A stretch of DNA of 38,488 nt, taken from NCBI GenBank assembly GCA_902766765.1, contig CACXER010000054.1:1-38488 (forward strand), read 5' to 3'. This DNA is from an uncultured Elusimicrobium sp. (GTDB lineage Bacteria > Elusimicrobiota > Elusimicrobia > Elusimicrobiales > Elusimicrobiaceae). Every line of letters starts with the position of its first letter. The stretch's first letter is position 1. The notes under the pieces were generated by a model. That model searched no databases. It saw nothing but the letters and a program-made list of their open reading frames with translations, and was not told where the DNA came from. A program made the translations under genes and the position numbers. Shown piece after piece: positions 31,170 through 38,350 of the stretch.

Positions 31170-31876
31170 TTGTATTTTGGCGTTTATTTTTGGCCTATTT
31201 TTTAACGGATTTTGTGTTTTTTCATAAAACCATTGACCAAGTGCGTAATGAAAACCGCGTCCGGGGTATCATCTTGCATGCGGTGGTGTTTTTCTTTTGG
31301 AGTTTTACCTTGTGTTATGGATATCTTTCCATGCCGTGGCCCTTTTTGGAAATGGTGCACTTGCCGGGATGGATGTGTATTGTACTATTTGGGATATTCC
31401 ACATTTTTACGGATGATTTTTTCCAATTTGGCGGCAAGTGCAAGCACGGCTTTGTGCTCACTTTCTTTTTGAAAAACTCCGTCAATGTGCTTTTCCTGTT
31501 TTTGTGTGTGCCGTTTAAAGTGTTGTACGAAACGGGGAATTTCTTTGCCGAACCGTGGATTGTGTTTTGTGTGGGGCTCATCTGCGCTACCCGCGTACTC
31601 GGTTGGGGGCTGATCGCGGTGGAACAGGACCGCTACGGCGAGAAATACGTTTCATTTGATGAGCGGCTGATGCTCATGATTGTACGTGCGATTTTCTTTT
31701 TAATTATGCTTTTACCCGGGTGGCGTTGGATAGTGGTGCTGGCCGTTTGGCTCGGTACGTGTATGTATGCGCGCCGGATCCGCTTGATGGATATTTCTAA
31801 TTTTGTGTTTTATGCAGGTGCACTCGGCGCGGTTATTTTGGGCTTTTTAGTACGCTTGCGTTTTTATTTGATGTAA
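31166..31876 (+). CDS. DUF3307-like polytopic membrane protein
   Basis: 236 residues, with about six to seven hydrophobic segments. The N-terminus LFLAYFLTDFVFFHKTIDQVR...ILHAVVFFFW and the following FGIFHIFTDDFFQFGGK have the spacing of DUF3307 proteins (hydrophobic DF then a K/R, a lone His in the next helix, then H..xD..K). The function of that family is unknown. The start overlaps the kinase stop (ATGA), with AGGAGG upstream inside the kinase gene, so the two are translationally coupled and it may be part of the same sensory system. Family assignment is tentative. Confidence 0.55.
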   Translation: MIVFWRLFLAYFLTDFVFFHKTIDQVRNENRVRGIILHAVVFFFWSFTLCYGYLSMPWPFLEMVHLPGWMCIVLFGIFHIFTDDFFQFGGKCKHGFVLTFFLKNSVNVLFLFLCVPFKVLYETGNFFAEPWIVFCVGLICATRVLGWGLIAVEQDRYGEKYVSFDERLMLMIVRAIFFLIMLLPGWRWIVVLAVWLGTCMYARRIRLMDISNFVFYAGALGAVILGFLVRLRFYLM

Positions 31877-31877
31877 T

Positions 31878-32471
31878 ATGGAACTAAGTGACGTTAAATT
31901 TGCTTGTTTAGATACGGAAACGACCGGTATGAGTTTTGGTGCCGGCGGAAAAATTTGTGAAATCGCTGTTTCTGTTTCCCAAAACGGCCAAGTATTGGAA
32001 GAATTTTCCACGCTTATTAATCCCGGTTGTCCGATCCACCCGGAAGTAATTGCCATTCACGGCATTACCAACGAAATGGTCAAAGATGCCCCTTCTTTTG
32101 AAGATATTATCCCCTCACTTTTAAACGTGTTGGACGGTTGCGTGCTCGTAGCGCATAATACGGCGTTTGATGTGCCGTTTATCCAAGCCGAATTTGAAGC
32201 GTGCGGTGTACATTTGCCTAATTATCCGATTGTAGATACCTTAAAATTAGCCCGTAAAAGCGGCCAATTTGCCAGTAACCGTTTGGGGGAGGTCGCCCGT
32301 CAATTGGGGTTTAGTTGTGAAGGGTGGCACCGCGCCATGGCCGATACTAAAATGGCCGAAAAGATCTTATATTATTTTTTAACAACCTTAAATAAGCACG
32401 GCGTACATACGTTGGAACAATTGGACCAATTCCAACAAAAACGCTGGCCGGATTTAATCGGTTGTAAATAG
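31878..32471 (+). CDS. DEDDh 3'-5' exonuclease, DnaQ-like
   Basis: 197 residues, a single RNase T/DnaQ exonuclease domain. The metal-binding residues are visible: Asp12 and Glu14 (LDTETTG), Asp in HNTAFDVPF (Exo II), and His/Asp in HRAMADT (Exo III, DEDDh type). AIHGITNEMV is the usual substrate-loop segment. It could be the proofreading epsilon subunit of DNA polymerase III or a related repair or RNA exonuclease; there is no clamp-binding motif I can name with confidence. It begins one base after the upstream gene's stop and is followed by gpmI 9 bp later. Confidence 0.85.
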   Translation: MELSDVKFACLDTETTGMSFGAGGKICEIAVSVSQNGQVLEEFSTLINPGCPIHPEVIAIHGITNEMVKDAPSFEDIIPSLLNVLDGCVLVAHNTAFDVPFIQAEFEACGVHLPNYPIVDTLKLARKSGQFASNRLGEVARQLGFSCEGWHRAMADTKMAEKILYYFLTTLNKHGVHTLEQLDQFQQKRWPDLIGCK

Positions 32472-32480
32472 GAGAAGATT

Positions 32481-34034
32481 ATGAAAAAAGTAGTATTACT
32501 TATCCGCGATGGCTGGGGGAATGCCAAAGCGGGGCCGTATAACGCCGTAAGTTTGGCTAAAATTCCGAATATTACCAAGTATTTGGCCAATTATCCGCAT
32601 ACGCAAATTGAGGCCTCCGGCGAACAAGTAGGGTTGCCGGCCGGATATATGGGTTCCAGTGAAGTGGGACACCTCAACATGGGGGCGGGCCGCATTGTTA
32701 TTCAGGAACTCAAACGCTTAAAAGATACCATTGAAGACGGCTCTTTGTTTAAATCTGCCGCGTTTAGCGCGTGCATAGACAACTGCTTAAAAAATCACAA
32801 ACCTTTGCACGTCATGGGACTCGTGCAGGATGAAGGTGTCCATGCACACCATGACCATTTGCACGCGATTATCAAATACGCGGCCGAAAAAGGGATTAAA
32901 GAAATTTACGTACACTTCTTTTCCGACGGGCGCGACACGCCGCCGCAAAGCGCCATCGGTTACATCCGCACGTTAGAAGAAAAAATGAAAGAGGCCGGTG
33001 CCGGTAAAATTGCTACTATCCAAGGCCGCTACTACGCCATGGACCGCGGCGAAGATTGGAGTTTGACCGATAAGGCCTATAACCTCATTGTCCGCGCGCA
33101 AGGGTTGCACGGAAGCACCGCTGAAGAAGTAGTGAGTGAAGATTACAAAACAATGAAAACGCCCGACGGCGGCCCTATGGTGGACGAATACATTCCGCCT
33201 ACGGTGCTTGGCGATTACAAAGGTATGGAAGAAAATTCCAGCGTGATTTTCTTTAACTTCCGTCAAGACCGCGCTATCCAACTTACCCGCGCATTTATTG
33301 ATGATAACTACCCGGGCAAAGAACGTGGCGCGCGCGTGCCGTGTGTGTTCTGCGGGCTTACCAAATACTACGATTCGTTCCCGTACAATGCCTTGCCCTC
33401 TATGACTGACGGCGGTGGCATGAATAATCTACTCGGCGAAGTGATTTCCAAAGCCGGGCTTAAACAACTGCGTTTGGCCGAAACACAAAAGTTCAAACAC
33501 GTAACTTCCTTTTTCAATGGGAAACTGTTAAAACCGTATCCCGGCGAGGACCGCATTGAAAAGAAAGGCCGCTTTGATCCCGCCACGTTTGCCGAACATC
33601 CGGAAATGGAAGCATATATCGTCAAGGACGAAGCCATCAACCAAATCAACTCGGGCAAGTACGATTTTATCGTCATCAACTTTGCCAACTGTGATATGGT
33701 AGGACATACGGGTAATTTGAAATCCGTTGTCAAAGCCGTAGAAGTAGTGGACGAATGCACCGGTGCGGTAACCGAAGCCGCGCTTGCCAAAGACTATGTG
33801 GTACTCATTACCGCCGATCACGGTAACGCCGAAGAAATGTGGGATGAGAAAATCAATATGCCCAAAACCGCGCACACGACCAATTTGGTAGATTTTATCT
33901 ATGTGGATAAAGATAATAAATCTGCCCAAATGCAACCGACGGGGAACCTCGGTGATGTGGCCGCCACGGTGTTAGACGTCATGGGTATTGAAAAACCGGT
34001 GGATATGACGGCTCGGAGTTTAATTAAACACTAG
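32481..34034 (+). CDS. gpmI: 2,3-bisphosphoglycerate-independent phosphoglycerate mutase
   Basis: 517 residues, the normal length for the two-domain Mn-dependent enzyme interconverting 3- and 2-phosphoglycerate in glycolysis. Asp10 (LIRDGWG) and the catalytic Ser60 (MGSSEVGHLNMGAGR) begin the phosphatase domain; HHDHLHAII and FSDGRDTPP, GRYYAMDR and FFNFRQDRA belong to the transferase domain; FANCDMVGHTG and ITADHGNAEEM supply the second metal ligands. AGGAGA lies upstream of the ATG. It implies a glycolytic lifestyle. Confidence 0.95.
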   Translation: MKKVVLLIRDGWGNAKAGPYNAVSLAKIPNITKYLANYPHTQIEASGEQVGLPAGYMGSSEVGHLNMGAGRIVIQELKRLKDTIEDGSLFKSAAFSACIDNCLKNHKPLHVMGLVQDEGVHAHHDHLHAIIKYAAEKGIKEIYVHFFSDGRDTPPQSAIGYIRTLEEKMKEAGAGKIATIQGRYYAMDRGEDWSLTDKAYNLIVRAQGLHGSTAEEVVSEDYKTMKTPDGGPMVDEYIPPTVLGDYKGMEENSSVIFFNFRQDRAIQLTRAFIDDNYPGKERGARVPCVFCGLTKYYDSFPYNALPSMTDGGGMNNLLGEVISKAGLKQLRLAETQKFKHVTSFFNGKLLKPYPGEDRIEKKGRFDPATFAEHPEMEAYIVKDEAINQINSGKYDFIVINFANCDMVGHTGNLKSVVKAVEVVDECTGAVTEAALAKDYVVLITADHGNAEEMWDEKINMPKTAHTTNLVDFIYVDKDNKSAQMQPTGNLGDVAATVLDVMGIEKPVDMTARSLIKH

Positions 34035-34094
34035 ACGGTTCATTGTGTTTTGATACGCCCAAAACGATATAGAGAAGGATAAGCTGTAAAAAGG

Positions 34095-34100
34095 TATAAT
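34095..34100 (+). promoter_or_regulatory. Consensus -10 box just before yggU
   Basis: A perfect TATAAT ends eight bases before the ATG at 34109, so +1 would fall at or within two bases of the start codon. No Shine-Dalgarno is present, suggesting a leaderless mRNA. Confidence 0.5.
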
Positions 34101-34108
34101 GTAGCCGT

Positions 34109-34333
34109 ATGGAGCAATACCTTAAAGTAAAAGTACACGCGGGCGAAAAGAAAAATGAACTCGTGGAAAAATCGGCCGACACGTTTGAAGTGTGGGTGAA
34201 AGCCCCGGCCGAGCAAGGCCGCGCCAACGAGGCCGTGCGTACACTTCTGGCCGCGCATTTAAACGTGGCTGAAAACAAACTCTCTCTAATCAAGGGAGCC
34301 ACCAGTCCGTCCAAAATCTTTCTTAAACGGTAA
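34109..34333 (+). CDS. yggU: DUF167 (YggU family) protein
   Basis: 74 residues, a small alpha/beta protein matching DUF167: LKVKVHAGEKKNELVEK, EVWVKAPAEQGRANEAV (usually APP..GkAN) and LIKGATSPSKIFLKR (usually G..sr.K.v.i). The family is widespread and of unknown function. It has no ribosome binding site and may be transcribed from the -10 box at 34095. A bidirectional terminator follows. Confidence 0.85.
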   Translation: MEQYLKVKVHAGEKKNELVEKSADTFEVWVKAPAEQGRANEAVRTLLAAHLNVAENKLSLIKGATSPSKIFLKR

Positions 34334-34355
34334 GTTTGACACTTTTGATGTGTAC

Positions 34356-34390
34356 ATAAAAACCCCCGCTTATTACGCGGGGGTTTTTAT
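34356..34390. terminator. Bidirectional Rho-independent terminator
   Basis: A perfect 14-bp inverted repeat (34356-34369 with 34377-34390) with A5 and T5 at the base, between convergent yggU and the TPR gene. Confidence 0.92.
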
Positions 34391-34412
34391 CAGTCAAACT
34401 TTTGTTGAACTT

Positions 34413-35672
34413 TTAATTTGCTTTACCCAGCCGCGTTAAACCGCTTTGGGCGCTGGAAGCATATTTACTCGTTGGGAATTGCAGAATGAGTTTTTTATAC
34501 ACTTCCGCGGCTTGGGCCGATTTACCGGCTTTTTCGTAGGCGGCGGCCACGTTATACATCCATACGGGGGTGTCTTCGCCGTTCGGTTGTAGCAAAATCG
34601 CCTTTTCTAACGATTGAATATATTTCGTATCGTCTTTTAATCTCTTGCGAGCAATTTTGGCCGATTCGGCCAGGGCCTCAGCCGCTTGCTGCGGTTGGAG
34701 GTTAGCCAGTTGTGCGGCTTGGTGTAACGTTTGATACGCGGGCTCGTATTGTTTGGTTTTAACGTACACATCGGCTTTGCCGCGGTAGGCCTCGTAGACG
34801 GCGGGGGCGTTGTCTAACAGTTCAATGGCTTTATCGTAATTGATGAGCGCACTGTCATACTGCTTATTGTTCTCATCTAAAATCGCCATGTGTTTGTATA
34901 CGATACCCGTTTCGGCCGAATTCGGATACAACCTAAGTACGGTGGTGTATGCTTCCGTAGCGGCGGCGGTGTTTTTCAGATTATCGGCGTAAATATCCCC
35001 GATAAGGCGCAAACTGGCTGCTTTGTAGGGGGAGTTTGGGTACAGTGCATCGGCTTTTTTGTATTGTGTGATAGCGGCTAAATAGTTGCCGTTGGTGCGG
35101 TGCAGATCACCGTACCAAAGTTCCACTTCGTTATTACCGCTGTAAAAAGGATGGCGCGCAAAGAACGATTCAAATGCTTGCGCGGCTGCGGGATAATATT
35201 TTTTGCCTTCTAATTTGGAAAGCGTATAAAGCATTTCCGCCTCTTTTTGTTCGGCAAAAGCGGCTTTTTCGGACGTGCCGTTTACAAAGGCTCTTTTGGC
35301 AATTTCGCGCGAGTCTTTTTTAAGCGCTTCTATATTTTCGCCAAATAGCGAGACCAGTTGGGTGGGGTCTTCTTTCGTCGTGTAGCGCAGTTTTAAAAGC
35401 GTTACGAGAGCAGCACCGTTTTGATCGGCCTTGGTTTGCAAGCGGGCTTGCCAGAGTAGGGCTTCCGGTACGGCCTCGTTTTGTCCGTTTTGGGTGATCC
35501 AGGTTTGTAAACCGTTGGACAACGTTTCCGCATACGCACGCGTAGCGGAAGAATCTTTCGCGGGGAAAGAGGATAGTTCTTGTTTATAGAACTGGAGCGT
35601 TTCTTGTGCGGTAGCGGCAAACACCCCTACGCTTAACGTGCTAAGTACAACTGTGAGAAGTATTTTTTTCAT
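34413..35672 (-). CDS. Exported tetratricopeptide-repeat protein
   Basis: 419 residues. The signal peptide MKKILLTVVLSTLSVGVFA|A is followed by a helical region with repeated TPR signatures: YLAAITQYKKADALYPNSPYK, TEAYTTVLRLYPNS, YDSALINYDKAIELL, YEPAYQTLHQAAQL and a C-terminal SAQAAEVYKKLILQFPTS. There are probably eight or more repeats. No lipobox is present, so it is likely periplasmic, not a BamD-type lipoprotein. Such proteins act as scaffolds in envelope assembly, but nothing here names a partner. It starts 5 bp after yajQ, so they form an operon. Confidence 0.82.
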   Translation of the reverse strand: MKKILLTVVLSTLSVGVFAATAQETLQFYKQELSSFPAKDSSATRAYAETLSNGLQTWITQNGQNEAVPEALLWQARLQTKADQNGAALVTLLKLRYTTKEDPTQLVSLFGENIEALKKDSREIAKRAFVNGTSEKAAFAEQKEAEMLYTLSKLEGKKYYPAAAQAFESFFARHPFYSGNNEVELWYGDLHRTNGNYLAAITQYKKADALYPNSPYKAASLRLIGDIYADNLKNTAAATEAYTTVLRLYPNSAETGIVYKHMAILDENNKQYDSALINYDKAIELLDNAPAVYEAYRGKADVYVKTKQYEPAYQTLHQAAQLANLQPQQAAEALAESAKIARKRLKDDTKYIQSLEKAILLQPNGEDTPVWMYNVAAAYEKAGKSAQAAEVYKKLILQFPTSKYASSAQSGLTRLGKAN

Positions 35673-35677
35673 AATGT

Positions 35678-36172
35678 TTACCTGTAGTTAGTGAATTGAA
35701 GTTCTACACCAAAATCTTGACCGCGCAGCAACGCCATGGTGTTTTGCAATTCGTCTTTGGATTTAGAAGACACACGCAACTGATCGCCTTGGATAGACGC
35801 GCTGACTTTAAGTTTGGCATCTTTAATGGCTTTGGAAATCTGTTTGGCTTTTTCCGCCGGGATGCCTTGTTGGATTTTGACGCTTTGTTTGGCGTTACCG
35901 CCCAGAGCGGATTCAATTTTTTGCGGGAGCATATTTTTGAGCGGAATACCGCGTTTGGCAATACGGGTAAAAATAATGTCGCGCAAGGTATTTACTTTAA
36001 ATTCGTCGCTGGAGGCGAGTTTCAACTCGTTTTCTTTGGTGTTGAGTTCAATAGAAGAGGAAGTGCCTTTAAAGTCGTAGCGGTTGGCAATTTCTTTGTT
36101 GGCGGCACTTACTGCTTCTGAAATGATATTAAGGTCTACTTTAGACACGATATCAAAACTGTAATCAGCCAT
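35678..36172 (-). CDS. yajQ: YajQ family nucleotide-binding protein
   Basis: 164 residues, the normal size, with the double RNP-like fold: SFDIVSKVDLNIISEAVSAA (about 4-23), NRYDFKGT near residue 31, KVNTLRDIIFTRIAKRGI, then the second half GIPAEKAKQISKAIKDAKLKVSASIQGDQLRVSSKSKDELQ. YajQ proteins bind nucleic acid or nucleotides, and a Xanthomonas member is a cyclic-di-GMP receptor; whether this one binds c-di-GMP is unknown. A small hairpin (36187-36192 with 36198-36203) lies in the leader just before AAGGAG. Confidence 0.93.
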   Translation of the reverse strand: MADYSFDIVSKVDLNIISEAVSAANKEIANRYDFKGTSSSIELNTKENELKLASSDEFKVNTLRDIIFTRIAKRGIPLKNMLPQKIESALGGNAKQSVKIQQGIPAEKAKQISKAIKDAKLKVSASIQGDQLRVSSKSKDELQNTMALLRGQDFGVELQFTNYR

Positions 36173-36215
36173 ACTATTCTCCTTTTCCCGGCACGTGGCC
36201 GGGGTAATTTCCTAT

Positions 36216-36221
36216 ATTATA
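36216..36221 (-). promoter_or_regulatory. -10 box of the yajQ-TPR operon
   Basis: TATAAT on the minus strand, about 45 bases before the yajQ ATG, with no clear -35. A TACAAT at 36232-36237 on the plus strand could serve the divergent transporter gene. Confidence 0.5.
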
Positions 36222-36287
36222 TCTTTTTTTGTACAATAGTTTTAACGGCACGCTGTCGGTTGCGGGCCGATTCTACGGAGGAAACCT

Positions 36288-37625
36288 GTGTGGGAAAGCA
36301 CGCGGTTAGCCCGTGTGCCAACAACGTCTATGTATATTAAAACTCGTTTGACTGTGATGAACTTCCTGCAGTTTGCTGTGTGGGGAGCGTATTTGACGTC
36401 CATGGGGACGTTTTTGTTCGGGGTAGGATTGGCCGAACGTATCGGTTGGTTTTATGCGGTGCAGGGGATTGTTTCCTTATTTATGCCTGCGATTATGGGC
36501 ATTGTGGCCGACCGGTGGGTGCCCGCCCAAAAAATGTTGGCACTTTGTCACTTCTTAGCCGCAGTATTTATGACCGGAGCCGCGTATTACGGAGCGCAAG
36601 CGAATATTCCGTTTGGGTGCCTGTTTACGTGCTACACACTTAGCGTAGCGTTTTACATGCCCACGCTCGCGTTGTCCAATTCCGTTGCGTATACGGCCTT
36701 GCGCCAACAGGGGTTGGATACCGTTAAAGTGTTCCCGCCGATTCGTGTGTTCGGTACGGTGGGTTTTATTTGCGCGATGCTTACCACGAACTTTGCCCAT
36801 TTCCAAGGCAGTTATACCCAATGGTATTTTTCCGCCGTATTGGGAGTGCTGTTGGCCGCCTATTGTTTGACGCTACCCGCTTGCCCGGTGGCGCAAGGTC
36901 AAGCCAAAACATTGTCTGAAGCGCTTGGCTTGAAAGCGTTTGCGTTGTTCAAAGAAAAAAAAATGGCGATCTTCTTTATTTTCTCTATGCTGCTCGGGAT
37001 GTCCTTGCAGGTAACTAACGGTTTTGCCGGGCCGTTTATCAGTGGGTTTAATTCGTTAGACGGCTTTACCGGTTCCTGGGGGGCTAATAACGCCAACGCG
37101 CTTATTTCGCTTTCCCAAATGTCGGAAACGCTTTGTATTTTGCTTATTCCGTTCTTTTTAAAACGCTACGGTATTAAAAAAGTAATGCTGATCAGCATGC
37201 TCGCGTGGGTGCTGCGCTTTGGGTTTTTAGGCCTGGGTAATCCGTCCACCGCGCTTGGCATTGTGCTACTCGTGGCGTCTATGATTGTGTACGGGGTGGC
37301 GTTTGACTTCTTCAATATTTCCGGTTCGCTGTTTGTGGACCAGGAAACGGACCCGTCTATCCGCTCCAGTGCGCAGGGTGTATTTATCTTGATGACCAAC
37401 GGTTTCGGGGCTACGATCGGTTCACTGTTGGCGCAGAAAGTGGTAAACGGTTTGGTTATCGTTCACCAAAACCCGGCCCTGTTGGTGGACGGCGTGTATC
37501 CGCCGGCAGTTTCGCAAGCGATTATGCATGGGTGGAGCGCCTCGTGGTTTATTTTCTCGGGGTTTGCGCTCGTGGTGGCGATATTATTTGCGGTGTGCTT
37601 TAAATACGAGCATAAAGCGGCGTAA
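36288..37625 (+). CDS. MFS transporter, nucleoside:H+ symporter (NupG/XapB)-like
   Basis: 445 residues and about 12 transmembrane helices. I place the start at the GTG at 36288 because a perfect GGAGG lies six bases upstream; the first ATG in frame (36330) has no such site. Motifs typical of the NHS family are FLQFAVWGAYLTSMGTFL (helix 1), MPAIMGIVADRW (the G..aDr loop after helix 2), PPIRVFGTVGFI (helix 5) and GVAFDFFNISGSLFVDQE. NHS members import nucleosides with protons; substrate specificity here is not determined. It could supply purines alongside the purAB genes. A strong terminator follows. Confidence 0.82.
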   Translation: MWESTRLARVPTTSMYIKTRLTVMNFLQFAVWGAYLTSMGTFLFGVGLAERIGWFYAVQGIVSLFMPAIMGIVADRWVPAQKMLALCHFLAAVFMTGAAYYGAQANIPFGCLFTCYTLSVAFYMPTLALSNSVAYTALRQQGLDTVKVFPPIRVFGTVGFICAMLTTNFAHFQGSYTQWYFSAVLGVLLAAYCLTLPACPVAQGQAKTLSEALGLKAFALFKEKKMAIFFIFSMLLGMSLQVTNGFAGPFISGFNSLDGFTGSWGANNANALISLSQMSETLCILLIPFFLKRYGIKKVMLISMLAWVLRFGFLGLGNPSTALGIVLLVASMIVYGVAFDFFNISGSLFVDQETDPSIRSSAQGVFILMTNGFGATIGSLLAQKVVNGLVIVHQNPALLVDGVYPPAVSQAIMHGWSASWFIFSGFALVVAILFAVCFKYEHKAA

Positions 37626-37655
37626 ATAACGCTTGGCAGTAAGTTTTGATTACGT

Positions 37656-37693
37656 ACGGGGCACAAAATTAATCAATTTTGTGCCCCGTTTTT
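37656..37693 (+). terminator. Rho-independent terminator after the MFS transporter
   Basis: A perfect 15-bp stem (37656-37670 with 37675-37689), 4-base loop AATC, T5 tail. It probably also stops pilin e transcription from the other side. Confidence 0.92.
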
Positions 37694-37722
37694 AACGTTA
37701 AGATTATTTCATATTTAAAAAA

Positions 37723-38214
37723 CTAATAGGTGTATCTTGTAATACCATTTTCCCCCACGTTACTTCCTTGTTTTTTAGTATCTAGTTTGCAAATATCCCT
37801 AGCCAATGAGTTGTTCCCATGGGCAAAGCAAATGGTCTCTCCTTGAAAATATATTTGATAAGAAATAAAAGTATCGCCGGCATTATATAAATGACATTCT
37901 GCGTACGAATTGGCAGTAGATATTTGACATCGTCCCCATGGGTAGTAATAAAATGCATAAGTTTCAGCGTTAGAAGAAGACGTGGCAGGGGGTAGATCTA
38001 TACTTAAAGATTCTACATCGGTTGTGTACGTTCCATTGGCCAGGCGATATGTTTCTTCCGCATCGGCAATGCTTCTGGTTAAATTTTTTATTGTAGCAAA
38101 ACGACTTTTCCAAACCGCTTTTTGGTATTGCGGCAGAGCAACCGCTGCTAAAATACCGATGATAAGTACGACCACTAACAATTCAATTAGCGTAAATGCT
38201 TTTGTATTTCTCAT
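37723..38214 (-). CDS. Type IV pilin-like protein e (A|F prepilin leader)
   Basis: 163 residues. Leader [13 protein letters not shown], with cleavage after Ala, then YQKAVWKSRFATIKNLTRSI and TYRLANGTYTTDVESLSIDL. The head has four Cys and shares YYPWGRCQI with pilin d. AAGGAG precedes the ATG. The -35-to-leader module is nearly identical to those of pilins c and d. The gene is monocistronic, convergent with the MFS transporter and 76 bp downstream, in its own direction, of the terminator of the gene beyond the right edge. Confidence 0.85.
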   Translation of the reverse strand: MRNTKAFTLIELLVVVLIIGILAAVALPQYQKAVWKSRFATIKNLTRSIADAEETYRLANGTYTTDVESLSIDLPPATSSSNAETYAFYYYPWGRCQISTANSYAECHLYNAGDTFISYQIYFQGETICFAHGNNSLARDICKLDTKKQGSNVGENGITRYTY

Positions 38215-38247
38215 ATTTTTTGACTCCTTGTATTTTTATCCGACACT

Positions 38248-38277
38248 CTATTATTGTTTTTTTTTTTGGTTTGTCAA
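38248..38277 (-). promoter_or_regulatory. Promoter of pilin e, A11 tract in the spacer (type A)
   Basis: On the minus strand: -35 TTGACA (38272-38277), AACC-A11-CAA, -10 TAATAG (38248-38253), 18-bp spacer. The homopolymer is 38257-38267. Confidence 0.75.
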
Positions 38278-38296
38278 GTAAAATTTTGTGGATTTA

Positions 38297-38337
38297 TAAA
38301 AAACAGAACAGGCACAAACTTTCGTTTGTACCTGTTG
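38297..38337 (-). terminator. Terminator of the minus-strand gene entering from the right edge
   Basis: A 13-bp stem with one mismatch (38308-38320 with 38325-38337), followed on the minus strand by CTGTTTTTTAT. It begins 13 bases after a stop codon at 38351-38353. Confidence 0.75.
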
Positions 38338-38350
38338 TACAGCCCATTGG

